Notes under the pieces: generated by a model
The model's input: only the letters and a program-made list of their open reading frames with translations
Databases searched by the model: none
Told to the model about the DNA's origin: nothing
DNA from: Sipunculus nudus
Lineage: Eukaryota; Annelida; Sipuncula; Golfingiida; Sipunculidae
Length of the DNA: 64,000 nt
NCBI GenBank assembly: GCA_026874595.1
Contig: CM049309.1
Location: 67,810,926 to 67,874,925 of the forward strand
Direction of reading: 5' to 3'
Program-made: the position numbers and the translations under genes
Part shown: positions 1-12,540 of the stretch, piece by piece
Layout of the letters: every line of letters starts with the position of its first letter
Position numbering within the stretch: position 1 is the stretch's first letter

Positions 1-1685
1 GCAATTATATAGCAAATGCGAAATTTTACTTTAATCGGTGCCTCTTGGGTTAAAAGTTATTACTATAAGTTCCAATTTCTCAATTTGGAATTTATTATGC
101 TCATCTATCTTGTATAGCGTTATTTTATGCGTGAGGAGAATCGCACCATGCACCTATAAAACTTTAATATTGTTATGCAAGTTCAAAATTCATTCCGAGA
201 CTGGTATAGCTACAGGACAGTCACATGACATTTTAACTTCTTCATTCTTAAATCTAACTTTGGGTCATAAAATGACCTAGTTATCGTCCATATGCAGAGT
301 TCGAACACAGGCGAACCATGCATACACCTGTTAAACAATCTGCCTAACAACTGTGGAATTGCCAAATAGGTGGTCTGTATAATCTATGTTGTAATTAAAG
401 GTGATCGAACCGGACCTTTGTCATGGAACTCCTCTCTTTCCATGCCCCGCGCATATGCACGTTTTTGGTCATGAACTGTCTGGAATGAATAGGGGGTTAT
501 TTCCGTTATTCCTCCATAAATCAAGAGATATTTCAAATTGTTTTTCGAAGGGGGCCATTGCAGTGCCATCTGTCGGCAACTACGATTGTGTGCCACGTTT
601 GTTACTCTGAATCAAGGCTTCAAGTGTTTTTTTTTATATCTGTACATTTTTCGAGACTTTAAGAGTCAAACATAAAATGTTTAGTTGTTTCTATACCATC
701 AATTAACAAACACAGTCAATTCTCTTAATAAATAATCGCCTATGTAGGGTATTCCTATGGCCTGTGCATGCAGTAAAATGTTCACCTGTCACGGGTGTGT
801 TGTTGTGTTATATATATTGTTATTAAAATATTTCAGCCGGTCTTTATTATATTAAGGATCCACCTTTCGTATTTTGGATTAAACTAAACCTGTCGTCAAT
901 TGCAATATAATGAACGGGTAAGATATAAGCTATATAGTGAGTATAAAAAGTCACATACATAAGTCTAAGTGTTAAGACTGATAAAAAAACAGTCATGTCA
1001 ATATGTAAGCAAAGCAATCATATATTTTGCATTTTACCATCAGTCTGAAATAGTTTCCTTTCATCACACAAAATATATATTTATGTTATCCTTTGAACAA
1101 CTTTGGGCCAAAGAGTTCCTAAAAATATGACTGACAGAGTAAATTTCTTCTACACCTGGTCCAGTATAAATGAGAGAAAAAAATACAAAAATTAGGTGCC
1201 AATTTCTCAATAATCCCTGGCCTCGAAATTTGCTATGCATGTTTATCTTAATTAGAACTCTATTTACGTGTTGCATGTCTTAAACCCCTTATATCATGCA
1301 TGTGAAACTACTTAAAATATTGTGCAAGTTAAATGGTTATTTTAATGTTGAGAAATATCAGTATGATCTCAGTCATCACATGCATGCATATTTAGCCATG
1401 GACTAACAAGTAATGTGCTTCAGTTAGTTATCCTGCAGATTTGAAGACAAAATAGTAATCGATATCTTCAAAATGGCACAGGTCACTATAATAGTCATGG
1501 ACGCCCCTACTATTTTGAAAAATAAATAATATACGGATTATGCGTCTACAGTATATATATACCAACTTTTACTCATGCATGCATGCGGGAGTTATATGTG
1601 TTAAGTCGACCACCTTTCCAGGAACAATTCTTTACCTGTGCTAAGGGGATGATCCCCCCCCCCCTCTAAAATCCTGTATGTCCAC

Positions 1686-1688
<3 letters not shown>
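1..1688. other. AT-rich non-coding sequence
   Basis: I see no gene here. The only notable item is a CTCF-like motif on the minus strand at 561-576 (13 of 16 positions of the vertebrate consensus) in the sequence tgccatctgtcgg. Confidence 0.5.

Positions 1689-1718
<30 letters not shown>
1689..1718. repeat. (AT)n microsatellite
   Basis: An uninterrupted AT dinucleotide array, preceded by a short poly-C run at about 1654-1663. Confidence 0.95.
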
Positions 1719-1721
<3 letters not shown>

Positions 1722-2149
1722 TTTTAGGCCATATAATAATATCAAATAGTTCTTTTATTAGGGGGGCGTCATGACCATGCAATGGGTAACTTGCTTTACC
1801 GATACTGCTATCCCTTGACCATGCAGAAGACTCGCCAAGGCCGGGCATGTAAGGTCCATTTTAAAGAAAAGGGGAAATAAATACATGTACCAGTTAATAC
1901 AGGCTGTTTTCACAGATATTTTAAGCCTGGGCCACTGTTGTTACAGAGCGGATAAGAGTGAGATCTCTTCAAGAACATTTTATCAGGGTTGGCGATAATA
2001 GGGGACAGGAAAATCCTGCTGAAGGTAAAATTGTCGTTTACAGATATAAAACATCGATGGTTCGATTCAACACCGAAATATAAAAGTTTTTAGCTCAGTT
2101 TACTGAAACTCATTTGAGTTACAGAGATCGATCTTTGTCTGTCAGTCAA

Positions 2150-2900
2150 CTGGGTCGTCCGTTAAACGGGACACATCTAAACCATAAGACCCAGAAAGTT
2201 AAACTTCTCATGCTGACAAGTCCTGATGGGTTCTCTGTGAAAACCGAAAATTAGGTCACTGTGACCTATATTCGCTATAGTTCTGCAGCGAAAACATATA
2301 TTCAATTGATCACTTTGTTAACAGGGCAAAAAAATCCTAACCGAAAGACCCAGGAACTTCGAACTTCAAATGCTAAATGGTCACAATATTTCTTCTGTGG
2401 AACAGTAGGTCACTGTGATCTATATTTCCTAAGTTATGAAGAAAAAAACCCTAAACCATTGCCCTTTATTAACAGAACACAAATCGAAACTACAAGACAC
2501 AGGAAGTTCAAATTTCACATGCTGGCATGCAGGCCCTGATGGGTTCCGTATGAAAACCGAAAAATAGGTCACTCTGACCTGCATTTTCCAAGTTACGCTA
2601 CGAAAACATCAAAAGCCATCCATCAGACTGTTATAACGGCACAACGCGTAACCTAATACTCAGGAACTTCACACTTCATATGCTAACTGGTAAAAATATG
2701 TCCTCTGTGGAAACCAAAATGTAGGTCAGTGTGAGCTATATTTCCCGAGTTGTGGAGCGAAAACTCTGAAAACAAGGGTCTGACATTAACAGGGCACAAA
2801 TCGAAACCGCAAGACTAAGACTTCACATGCTTATTGGCCTATATAGTTCCTTTGCTGAAAATTAAAAGTAGCCAACTATGACCTAAAACTTCGGGATATG
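2150..2900 (+). repeat. Degenerate tandem repeat, about 160-bp unit, with ERE-like palindromes
   Basis: Four or five diverged units start near 2090, 2253, 2407, 2566 and 2723, at intervals of about 156-163 bp. Each repeats the order: acaggg(c)acaaatcg, cccaggaacttc, cttca.atgct, aaaccgaaa, AGGTCAnnnTGACCT, tatattt. The palindrome is perfect at 2253-2267 and 2566-2580 and one base off at 2407 and 2723. The same family is found inverted at 30.4-31.4 kb and direct at 38.1-40.4 kb. The open frame at 2261-2539 is an accident of the repeat. Confidence 0.8.
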
Positions 2901-3637
2901 TATTTGAGGAAAAAATCTGCCAGGGCATGCACTTATAAGTACCTTATAAGAACCTGGTATGCTGTTTTACAGCTGGGCTATGCTGACCACTAACATATTA
3001 CATGATATATGATACAAGCATATATATATACCAGCTATATATAATCAAAGGCCTTTTTTATCTCAAAACATTAACACTCGTCTTTAAAGTTTGGATGTGA
3101 AGGGACAGTGTTAGATTGAGAAAGGCTAATCGCCGGCATGAAACAGATGGTCCCGCAATGCATTCACATCTAGACTTGATCTGATGTGCTCATTGACTGA
3201 TTGTTATATCAGTGTTCTCGTACCCGTAAAACTTTATTTACAGTTATACATATAGACCATTGTGTTATGAGTATAACCTTGTTAGGCCTACTATGACCAG
3301 ACAAAATGAAAAAAATCAACCCAGATATGAAAAAATAATAGCGACATAATACAGTGGTTGACGTGACCATAGCCAATGAAAACTTACTTTTTTTGTTTAG
3401 GACTTAATGATAAAGTCTCCTTAAAGCGTCTGACTGGGATCCGTCCAACTGAGACCCTTCGGACTAGAACCGTGCAGATGAGATCGAAAAAAATCCGACC
3501 CGTCTATATCTAAGACCCGTCCATCTGGGACGACACCTCCATACTTCTCTATTATCATCATCACCATCATCATCCTGGGGTACAAAACATGTTGACAAAT
3601 TTAAGATACGTTTTTTAACCATTTTTCCAAGCTGAGA

Positions 3638-3640
<3 letters not shown>
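2900..3640. other. AT-rich non-coding sequence
   Basis: I find no gene. A short run with repeated gatccgtc/gacccgtc words lies at about 3425-3535. Confidence 0.4.

Positions 3641-3678
<38 letters not shown>
3641..3678. repeat. (AT)n microsatellite
   Basis: A pure AT array. Confidence 0.95.
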
Positions 3679-3681
<3 letters not shown>

Positions 3682-3849
3682 ATATGTAGTTTACATATAC
3701 TTTATATTCCTTCTTAATTAAATATCAATTTCCGTTGACAAAGATCGACCAATGCCTCAGCAGTATATACGAAAGCTTACGTATATATACTTTATACAAG
3801 CTAGGATGAGGGGGATTTGATACCCATGCGCATTTTTATACAGAAATGA

Positions 3850-4260
3850 CTTTTTCATGCAATTAAGCTATATATCTATAATTTTAGAGTTAACATCCTC
3901 CCCCCCCCCCCCCCCCCGCATTTTTATCCCAATTTTTTAGGCTCACTCAGCTGCCCCCCCCCCCCCCCCCCCCCGAGCTCATGCATAACCGCAAAACCTT
4001 TTTATGGTGCATTTCTATCCGCCTATAAAAATGGGTTTTTAATTCAGATAAGCTGTATCTATCATTTTAGTGGGCCTAACCCCCTCCCCCCCCCCCCGCT
4101 TCTCCATTACAGTTGGAAATGGCTTTTTTTCTGCAGTTTTACCCCACTTTTTTAAGGCTAACTCAGCTGCTCCCCCCCCCCCCCCACCTTCTTCATATAT
4201 GCATAACTTTTTCATGGTACAAGTCCTGATCAGTGTAAAAAGTTTAAACCCATAAACCCT
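3850..4260. repeat. Tandem duplication with four poly-C tracts
   Basis: Two diverged copies of a unit of about 190 bp each contain: ataattttag...ctaac, a poly-C run, ccatttttat-like sequence, aatttttta/ctttttta, ggct(c/a)actcagctg, a second poly-C run, then atgcataac and a ttttatgg-like end. Poly-C runs are at about 3899-3917, 3954-3974, 4085-4097 and 4172-4187. The open frame at 4070-4255 is caused by the C tracts. Confidence 0.75.
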
Positions 4261-4439
4261 TAAAAAACTGGATCCTAACTATATACATAATATATACGAT
4301 GTACGGTAATCAGTTATACTCAGTTATATATTTGCATATTATTTTGATTATAATTACATGTCTCTTGCGGTTCAAAATTGAGCTTATAAGTACAGAGATA
4401 TGTTCATAGTAGGCCTACATATAATAGTCATGTATATCA

Positions 4440-4870
4440 TATAATGACAGGAAATGCTATCGATCCGTGGCGATGCATGGGGGCGATGGAGCTGGTCAAT
4501 GTTTGCAAATGAGATTTGATGAGGCTCGAGATCACCATCACGTGACCATCACCCCCACGAAAGGCGTGGGAACCGCGATCGGCTGAGTGACCCGTGGACA
4601 CTAATACACAAAGGCCAATTAGTCAGGTGTTAGAGGCAATATACGGGCTAACAGGTTGAGAGCCATTGTTTACACGCAGATGTACGGTAATACAATGTTG
4701 TCCATTGTCCGCCGTTATTAAGATCCGCGTCAGGCGGGTTTTTACGAGTCGCTAATCGGACCCTGGTGTCCGCACCTGCGAGATGGTGCTTCTAAACCAC
4801 TCAAGGTCGACAGGAGGGTGAAACGGATACAATTGACATTCTGGGCACCAGCAAGGCGGGCCCAGCAAGG
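4440..4870. promoter_or_regulatory. GC-rich island, candidate distal enhancer
   Basis: Unique sequence with many CpGs in an AT-rich setting and no convincing ORF. Motifs include CGTGGGAA (Su(H)/CSL, 4565-4572), TCACGTGA near 4540, an octamer-like TTTGCAAAT near 4502, three Sox-type CATTGT/ACAATG words near 4662-4710 and a forkhead-type TGTTTAC near 4667. The 21 bases from 4565 match those from 16658 in the ID intron block at about 17 positions. Enhancer role is inferred. Confidence 0.4.
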
Positions 4871-5233
4871 CATGCTGGTACCAAATTCTTTGGTGTTTAC
4901 TCAGGGGGCGCCCAGCCCATATAAATCAAGCGGTTTTGCTGTTGTTTCCCCATCAGTGGTATCACTACAGTAATAAGGGTATAATTTGGTTTGATATTCT
5001 TCATACACCCGTCGGTCTGACTCCACATGCAGCTGTGTACAGTCTGTCTGTTTTTTGCTGCCCGCCATGATATCGCGATAAATTGCTCAATTATCAGAAT
5101 TTTAAAGAAAACGAAGAAACGTGACGCCACATAATTCACGAATTACACTATATCACTCCTCAGAAATGTATAAAAATATATATAAATGTTTGATATTTGA
5201 CATGTATATGCATTTATTTGCGTCGTGTTATTT

Positions 5234-5238
<5 letters not shown>

Positions 5239-5271
<33 letters not shown>
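5239..5271. repeat. (AT)n microsatellite
   Basis: A pure AT array. Confidence 0.95.
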
Positions 5272-5273
<2 letters not shown>

Positions 5274-5494
5274 TACGCGTTGTGTCTATTATCATTATAG
5301 CTCATGCAGTCTTTAGTCTATTTGCCTCTTTAATATCTTGCAGCATGGCCATCGGTACATGTGAACATGCTTATTTTCTCTTTTATTGTCGATGTGGACT
5401 ACTCTTTTAACATTTTGCTTCTGCATTAAACTTTTTTGATAATGGTTTATAGAATGTATATATATGAAAGTTTGTAAATAAAGTCTATATACAT

Positions 5495-5502
<8 letters not shown>

Positions 5503-5541
<39 letters not shown>
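5503..5541. repeat. (AT)n microsatellite
   Basis: A pure AT array next to a short CA run. Confidence 0.95.
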
Positions 5542-5542
<1 letters not shown>

Positions 5543-7090
5543 TGTTTAACTTATGCTTATTTATATTATTTTTACCATATTCTTTGTTTATGAAATGGCA
5601 TAAAAATTCGATCCATCATTTCAATAAAAAAAGAATATTCCAATTAATTCACGTTTCTTTAAATTATTTTTTTTTTGTATAGTTCGTTCCATAATGCAAG
5701 AAAGCAATATTAATTTTAAAAAGTCATGAAGACAAGGCAGGAAATTCACGTATTTATAGTGATTCGTAAAATGAATTTGCAAGCAATCAATTGGGATAAA
5801 ATTGAATGAAAATGTATTTTTTATTCGATTATATTTGCATCTTTATGGTAACATACGTGTTACCACACATATTACGCATCAGGCGTTCTTCAACTATCCC
5901 GGGTTGATAAAAAAAAAATCAGAAAACTTTCAGTTGTGTGTTTTTAATTACTTAGTTTGATTGTCTGTATTTTCTTGATCCCTGGCACAACTGTTCATGA
6001 TTTTAATCCGCGCGTATAATTCAACCTACAGCACGCGTGCACCTGACATACGTCATTAAAAGCCATCACTTCAACGGGTTTGGATGCATTAGATTTAATT
6101 AGTGCCATATCATCAATACAATTGAAACCCGCCTTAACGCAGGGGCGGATGTCACCTGCAAGAGGACTAGCTCACACCTGTATGCGAGGGGCACCTGCCA
6201 AATCTCATTATAATTCCATTTGACCGCGGGCTGCCCTGGCAGGCTATAATTTACCCCAAAAACAAGCTGTTTGCATTGTGTCACTTTGCTATCCATTGCT
6301 AGATTACCATCTGGGCTTATGAAGCGACCAAACCGGGGGTTCAAAAATTTAATATGCAAGCACCTACAATGTTATAGTATTATAATACTGACACGTTAAT
6401 TCATGCACAGGTTGGTTCGGTTTAATTGTGGATTACTATTTGCTGGGCGTTTCCTTTTGCATGCACCTGTTAGGCATTTATACAATGAATGGTTCGTCCT
6501 GTTTGACGACCGTTTTCGTGATTATCATTATCTACACAATGTCGCGCATCGGGCATTTTTTGGGTATAAATGATATATATTGCCAGTAATTTTGCGACGT
6601 TGCACGCGACAATTAAGTATATCTATATCTGTTTTCTCATTTGTCATCACTTTTCATTGATATGATCACCAAGTTTTACAACAAATTTTGTATGGGAAAA
6701 GAAGTATCTCATGCAGTATATATTATATTTTAAAAAAAATCCACATTGTTATCACACATGCATGCATGAGCACTCAACAGAAGAATATCTGGAAGCCTGC
6801 TCACGAATCAGTGAATTATTATGATCATATACACGCATGCATTACCGATTTTGTGACAGTTCGACTGTTCAGGCGATTTGATACTGATTTTATACTGACA
6901 CACTGGTTTTCTTTGGAGAAAATTGGGGAGAAGAGGTCGTATGAAGCCACGGTTATGTGATTTAAATAGAGAAATATATGAAACTGCGACAAAAACTTTT
7001 TTAAAAAACTTTTTTAAACGAATATATCTTATATGCATGAATATGATAATGACGCCCAGAAATGTAATTATGAACAACAAATGCAGCATT
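5542..7090. other. Non-coding sequence, mostly AT-rich
   Basis: No gene is recognised. A modestly GC-richer patch with CpGs and a CRE-like tgacatacgtcat lies near 6000-6340. Overlapping open frames on both strands at 6688-7160 show no domain. Confidence 0.4.
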
Positions 7091-7099
7091 ATTTCACGC

Positions 7100-7600
7100 C
7101 TCGCTTCCCAAGCCCGGCGTGTTGGTTTTATCTGCACCATAAATGCCATGGCTCACTCCTGATTCGGGGCCGGACTTTATGTATGGCCATGATCAATCTT
7201 CGTTTCCTGGGTGTCATGGAGCCTGGCGAAACCTCATGCTGTCATTCTGTCAGGTGCTCGGTGCTTGATACAGGCCACAGGTGGTTGAACATGTTAATTT
7301 CACCGGCTGAAATCTACATCATTACCGAGGCAAGTTGTTACAGCCGGGCGCCCAGCACCAATTGAAATTGACATGACCCCGGTATTCGTGTCAGCGGGTT
7401 AGAAAAGGGCTTTTGTCCGAGTTTGTAACCTCGTGCACAGGTGTGCAGGCGAAATGAACACAACCGTGCGAGATTGTTGCCGAGTGTCACCAGCCCATAC
7501 AAATGCGCATGCATTGTCAAAAGAAGCGTTTCCTCCGAAAGAAGTGTCATCTTGAAGACGATTGAAACACTCCATTATGTGCTGTTAATGAGCCCACCTG
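7100..7600. promoter_or_regulatory. GC-rich island, candidate distal enhancer
   Basis: Unique CpG-bearing sequence with several CAGGTG/CACCTG E-boxes (near 7253, 7275, 7438 and 7597), a GGCGCC at about 7349 and an Oct/Sox-like ATGCGCATGCATTGTC near 7503. Short open frames on both strands do not resemble known proteins. Regulatory role is inferred. Confidence 0.35.
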
Positions 7601-8136
7601 GGCGAATTACCCACCAGACAAATAAGTGATGTGCCTGATTGTATGCGTGCATTAATAATTGCCCAGATATGCTACACTAATTCCTTTTTCCTAAGTGATC
7701 TCGGGAACGGTAACTTGCTATACTGTCTATAGCACTGTTTATATTTCCGCATAAATTGCGCCGATAATTAGCCTGCAAAATATATCACAAACGCTGTTAA
7801 AATGGATGTCAGCGGTACAATAAACGCGGCCACAATGAGTATACATTCAGCTTTACAATAGGGTCCCCGTACGTCTAAAGAAGACATACATTGAATGACA
7901 AACATGAAAACAAGTCGGCTGAATGCACTTGTATTTCAACAATATGTTTTGTGAATAGTAAACATTCTTTGGCGTTGTGTCATTGCCATGTCATGCTTTA
8001 TCAAGTAGTTATTTTCAAGATCAATCACTTTTTTACAACATATATACATGTGCAGACATGAAAAGTCGTTCTCCGAATAGATTTGTATTAATATTATGTT
8101 TAGAGCTTTATTCTTCAACAGGACAAGTATATTAAA

Positions 8137-8140
<4 letters not shown>
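7600..8140. other. AT-rich non-coding sequence
   Basis: Nothing recognisable. Confidence 0.4.
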
Positions 8141-8141
<1 letters not shown>

Positions 8142-8176
<35 letters not shown>

Positions 8177-8210
8177 GTCGAGTTCACACACACACACACA
8201 CACACACACA
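8142..8210. repeat. (TC)n and (CA)n compound microsatellite
   Basis: (TC)n at 8142-8173 is followed after about 11 bp by (CA)n at 8185-8210. Confidence 0.95.
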
Positions 8211-9267
8211 TATTTTAGATTCTATAATTTGAAATACACGCTTCAAGAAACCACTGAACTTTCTGTGAATGTCTGCATGCAAACAATAATTCCATATTTA
8301 TGCGCGTGTCTGTATGTTTCACTAAATGAAATCAACACGCAAATTATATTTCTCATTGTTACAAAGTTAGCATCAGCTGTGGATCGGAAATCTACATTAG
8401 CAAGGGGTTACAGAGTACATTGTAGTGAAATAGACATCGTTTGACCTTTTGCGGCAAAGCAAACGTTGCACTTGATGCCACAAGAAGAGAAATATTATTG
8501 AGATGTCATCAATATTACCTCTGATTGTTTTACAAGGAATTGAAATAGGAAAGAAAATAGAATTATAAGTTCTATACAAATAGGTTGATAATATAATTTC
8601 TTGTGAAGGAATCATTCCACAAATATTACAATTTGTTTATGTTATTTAATAGTCAATATGCCTGCATGTCTGTCTGTATGTATACTTAGCGCTCCCTTGT
8701 CCATACAAATATAGATTGAGACTACACAGTCCCTATACAAATTTCCTCAAATGTATAGTTATTCATTCCTAACTTGAGCATATTACTTAATAGTGGGAAC
8801 TTCATGAGTCCGGTAACTTTATATGCCTATTTGCAAATATTTAGCGTAGGAGGTTATCGCGTTTGCCTCGACCCGGCCAACATGTGGGCTGTTTAATGGC
8901 GGCGTGATACGGCTTTGGCAAACACACTATAGATCTAATTACCACTTGCCAAAACTTTTACCCTCTTTTCAACATAGCAATGTTTTCGTGACATGTCAAG
9001 GGTGCGCTTTTATACACAAGAAATTCCAAGCGAAACCGATTCAAACAATGTTTGCACGGAAAAAAGGCTGAAATAAACTTTTCAGGATATGGGGTTTTCT
9101 TAAATGATATAAATCATTTTTTTTTAATTTATAATCTTAATATTACATAGTTCTACCCCAATAAGGAATTTGTAACCTAGATTTACTTAATGACTCTTAG
9201 ACCTATATAAGAACAGATATATATGAAAAAAGACAATTAAACATTGGATGAATAAAGATTAATGATC

Positions 9268-9268
<1 letters not shown>
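8211..9268. other. AT-rich non-coding sequence
   Basis: No gene or repeat recognised. A short GC-richer patch lies at about 8845-8930. Confidence 0.4.
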
Positions 9269-9305
<37 letters not shown>

Positions 9306-9307
9306 GC

Positions 9308-9350
<43 letters not shown>
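9269..9350. repeat. Two (TA)n arrays
   Basis: Arrays at 9269-9300 and 9311-9350 are separated by ataggcct-like sequence. Confidence 0.95.
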
Positions 9351-9352
<2 letters not shown>

Positions 9353-9507
9353 GTTAATTAGAGAAGTTATGTTTTAAAACGACTGAACCATATTCAGTAA
9401 TCCATCCCATGCATATACGATTTTAATATGTATAAAAAGCCCATAAAACGCCACTTGTAAAGAAAATGGCCGAGGTAGCACATGCAGCATACGCGCGTAC
9501 AGTGAAA

Positions 9508-9511
<4 letters not shown>

Positions 9512-9545
<34 letters not shown>

Positions 9546-9557
9546 TATATATATATA
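9512..9557. repeat. (TA)n microsatellite
   Basis: A TA array with one interruption. It is again followed by taggcctat, the word beside the array at 9300, suggesting the two loci share ancestry. Confidence 0.9.
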
Positions 9558-9981
9558 GGCCTATAAATAGCTATATACAGAGTAAATGGCACACGTGCAC
9601 TAATATACTATAATATATATATATCATTATCTGATAATATGTACATAAAATAAACGATAATATATATATGTGTGTGTGTGTGCTTCGGCAAGGTGACGAG
9701 GTCTTATGCTTTCATCGTGCATGTGCACTTTTTAGGTCTGTCCATATATACATATAGACAACCGAATACTCAAATCTTATTATTATTATTATTTTTATTA
9801 ATAATCAGTTATAGGCTATGAATGGATTTTATGGAATTTTAGGGAGGGTTTTCAGTTATATATCTCATCCACAGAACGATCCATCAAAATGTCGAGGTAA
9901 TCTCGATTACTATATTTATTAATTTAAAAGATTCTGAACCATTAATTGTCAGATTTGAAATGTAATTTTTTTTTATTCTAT

Positions 9982-9985
<4 letters not shown>

Positions 9986-10032
<47 letters not shown>
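9986..10032. repeat. (TA)n microsatellite
   Basis: A pure TA array. Confidence 0.95.
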
Positions 10033-10034
<2 letters not shown>

Positions 10035-10249
10035 TGCATGAAACAAGGGCTAGAATATCTCAATAATTTTATAAATTGGCAGATCAGTTTACAAAAATAA
10101 GCTGCATTGAAACTTCTATTTGAAAGAATCAGGCACATGCAGGTCTATGAACAAGACAAATGAAATAAAAACAAATAATCCTTGCAAGCTTTATTTATAA
10201 TGTAACAGAATCAATACATGTATTTGAGAAAACAGTCTGTCTTACAAGA

Positions 10250-11300
10250 GGCCTATCTCAATCAGACTGACCAAGGTCAAGGTCACTGGTTACACGCTCA
10301 AACAACTACATTTAAAAGCTATATAGCGATCAGTTGTTTCTGCGTGTTTAGTGTCATAAAGCAATGAAAATTAAACTGGAGGACCTGGTTCTTGTGACAC
10401 AAAAACAACTGTATGTCTCCCCTGACTACATGCATAACTTTCCCAAATTTGAGGGAATAAATGGACCCCTGTTAACTTAAATCTTGGATTTCTAAAGATT
10501 TGACCTTGTATGAAGATGATCAAGGTACCCAGGTTATGAACTGATGTGAGATTTTATTCTGGCTGATTTGACCTTGAAGATTTAGGTGAAGGTCACCAGC
10601 TTTCGACCTCCTCACGGAACTTGATAAAAACAATTAGTGTTTCAAATTTGAGGAAAAAATATGTGATACTTCAAAAAGTTAAAAAAATATTTTTATTTCA
10701 CCCAATTTGACCTTGCTGATGAAGGTCAAGGTCACCGGAATTTTAACTTGTCTGAGATATTGGTAGAGACAATACACAAGTGGAATTTTATGAAGATATA
10801 TTGCATGATTCAAAAGTTATAATGTTCCCAAGTAATTTCTATTCTGGCCAATCTGACCTTGAAGACGAAGGTCAAGGTCACCGGTTTTCCAGCTCCTCAA
10901 AGAACTTGATTTAAACAATTAGTGTTTCAAACTTGAGGAAAAAACATGCAATACTTCAGAAGTTATTAGGTTCACCAAACAATTCTATTTTGACCTATTT
11001 GACCTTGATGATGAAGATGAAGGTCACCGGTTTCGAACTCGTCCGAGATTTTGGTATAAACAATTTATATTTAAAATTTCATGAAAATTTTTGACTTTTT
11101 CAAAAGTTACCGTGCTCACAAGATATGACACAGACGACGACGACGACGCCGACAGACCAAACGCTATATGTTTTATAATTTTATATTTAAAATTTCATGA
11201 AAATTGTTGACTTTTTTAAAAGTTACCGTGCTCACAAGATATGACACAGACGACGACGACGACGCCGAGAGACCAAACGCTATATGTCCCCCCCCCCCCC
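10250..11300 (+). repeat. Tandem repeat, about 145-bp unit, with TCAAGGTCA motifs
   Basis: Units recur with gaccttg at about 10500, 10568, 10709, 10856 and 10999. They share the order: gaccttgaagatgaaggtcaaggtcaccgg, ctc(c/g)tc.gaacttgat..aaacaatt, agtgtttcaaa, gaggaaaaaa, acttcaaaagtta. The distal end carries a (GAC)n run and caaacgctatatgt. The last ~110 bp is itself duplicated (about 11054-11170 and 11177-11287), and a poly-C run follows (about 11287-11300). I recall such blocks from molluscan and other lophotrochozoan genomes. A related block is at 24.1-25.8 kb. Confidence 0.8.
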
Positions 11301-11339
11301 ACCCCATCCATAGGGAGGGGAGACATAACGAGAGGCACA

Positions 11340-11340
<1 letters not shown>

Positions 11341-11392
<52 letters not shown>
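11341..11392. repeat. (GT)n(AT)n compound microsatellite
   Basis: A short GT run passes into an AT array. Confidence 0.95.
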
Positions 11393-11394
<2 letters not shown>

Positions 11395-11799
11395 CAGACT
11401 AAGTCAGTTGGGACCTCGTTTGGTTTGGTTAGACAGGGAATGAAGTACAGGAGTTTATAGGCAACCTGGACAAAAACAATAACGGCTATATGACGTGCGG
11501 ACATTTGGTCTGCGGAACTGGGGGCAGTAACTTAAAGCAGATTACAAATAGTCACAAATGACATCCCCCTGGGCAGATACTTCAACTGATGGTTATGCCT
11601 GATAAGAAATGAAAAAAACAGGTTAAGTAAACATCCCTTAAAAGACATCAAATGCCCGGGTCCCTTGAGAGCACTTGTGTGGTTTTTATGTTGTAAATGA
11701 AAGTATATACGGTTTCTTGTGAAGCAAGGACTGCTTCCTGCACCCGTAACCTGCGGTTATACACGAGGTCGTGGTATAATGACTGGTTTGGGCATATTT

Positions 11800-12540
11800 A
11801 CCGTTAAGTGTGCGTGTTTCAATAATCATTAGCCAGCCCAGGTGTGGCGTAACGGGGTACGTGTCATGAAAGACAGCAGTGAACCTTCATGCATTGTCAT
11901 CAACTCCGCCTGAAGCCTATAAACCATGCATAATATAACGTGCAAACCAAGTTTGTATTGACTGGTGTTACAACTCAGCGCATTCAAATACATACCGCCC
12001 ATCAAAGACCGATCGTTTTCTTGTCACTGTATGGTTATGGAACTTGCCAAACCCCCCTCCCCCGGGGGACCCAAGTGTATACTGTGTATCGGTTCTTTCC
12101 ATAAACATTTGGATTAGGATTTTGACAGGTCGGCGTGATATTTAACTCCACGGCCACCACCATGGTAAGAAAACACGTCCCGCTGTGATGTCAATTTCAC
12201 TGGCGTCACACTTGAAATCTGCGAGGAAATTGACACAGTGTCACAAAATATGATCTGGCGACGCCCGCTGCACCTAATGACCTGTCAGAATCAGCCGCAG
12301 CATCAATGTATTCTTGATGATATCAGAACAAACATAAACCGTGTGCAGTTTCAGGTTTCTTATCTGATCTTTCGCGGGACCTTATTAGGGTTTGGCAAAA
12401 CAACTTGTCATCTGATATCATGTCATGTACATGTTTGTATATCGTGATAAAAACAACTCGAATATGGATGCCAAGAAAACGCTGGCACATATTAGATGAA
12501 TATCTACATTTTAACCGTGGGAACGGCATCACATTAACAC
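11800..12540. promoter_or_regulatory. GC-rich island, candidate distal enhancer
   Basis: Unique CpG-bearing sequence without a convincing ORF. It includes a CCACCACCATGG word near 12151, an internal duplicate of the fattctgcga type, and a CGTGGGAA Su(H)/CSL site at 12516-12523. The 13-mer TTAACCGTGGGAA (12511-12523) recurs exactly at 47005-47017. Function inferred. Confidence 0.35.

Noticed and set aside
2040-2080. tRNA B-box-like GGTTCGATTCAAC
   Set aside because: No A box at the right distance and no cloverleaf could be drawn.
11120-11160. (GAC)n run as an acidic coding stretch
   Set aside because: It is a fixed part of the duplicated end of a tandem repeat, twice within 120 bp.
11280-11504. 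Open frames rich in IYIYIY or THTHT residues here and at some 20 other places
   Set aside because: They are translations of (TA)n and (CA)n microsatellites.
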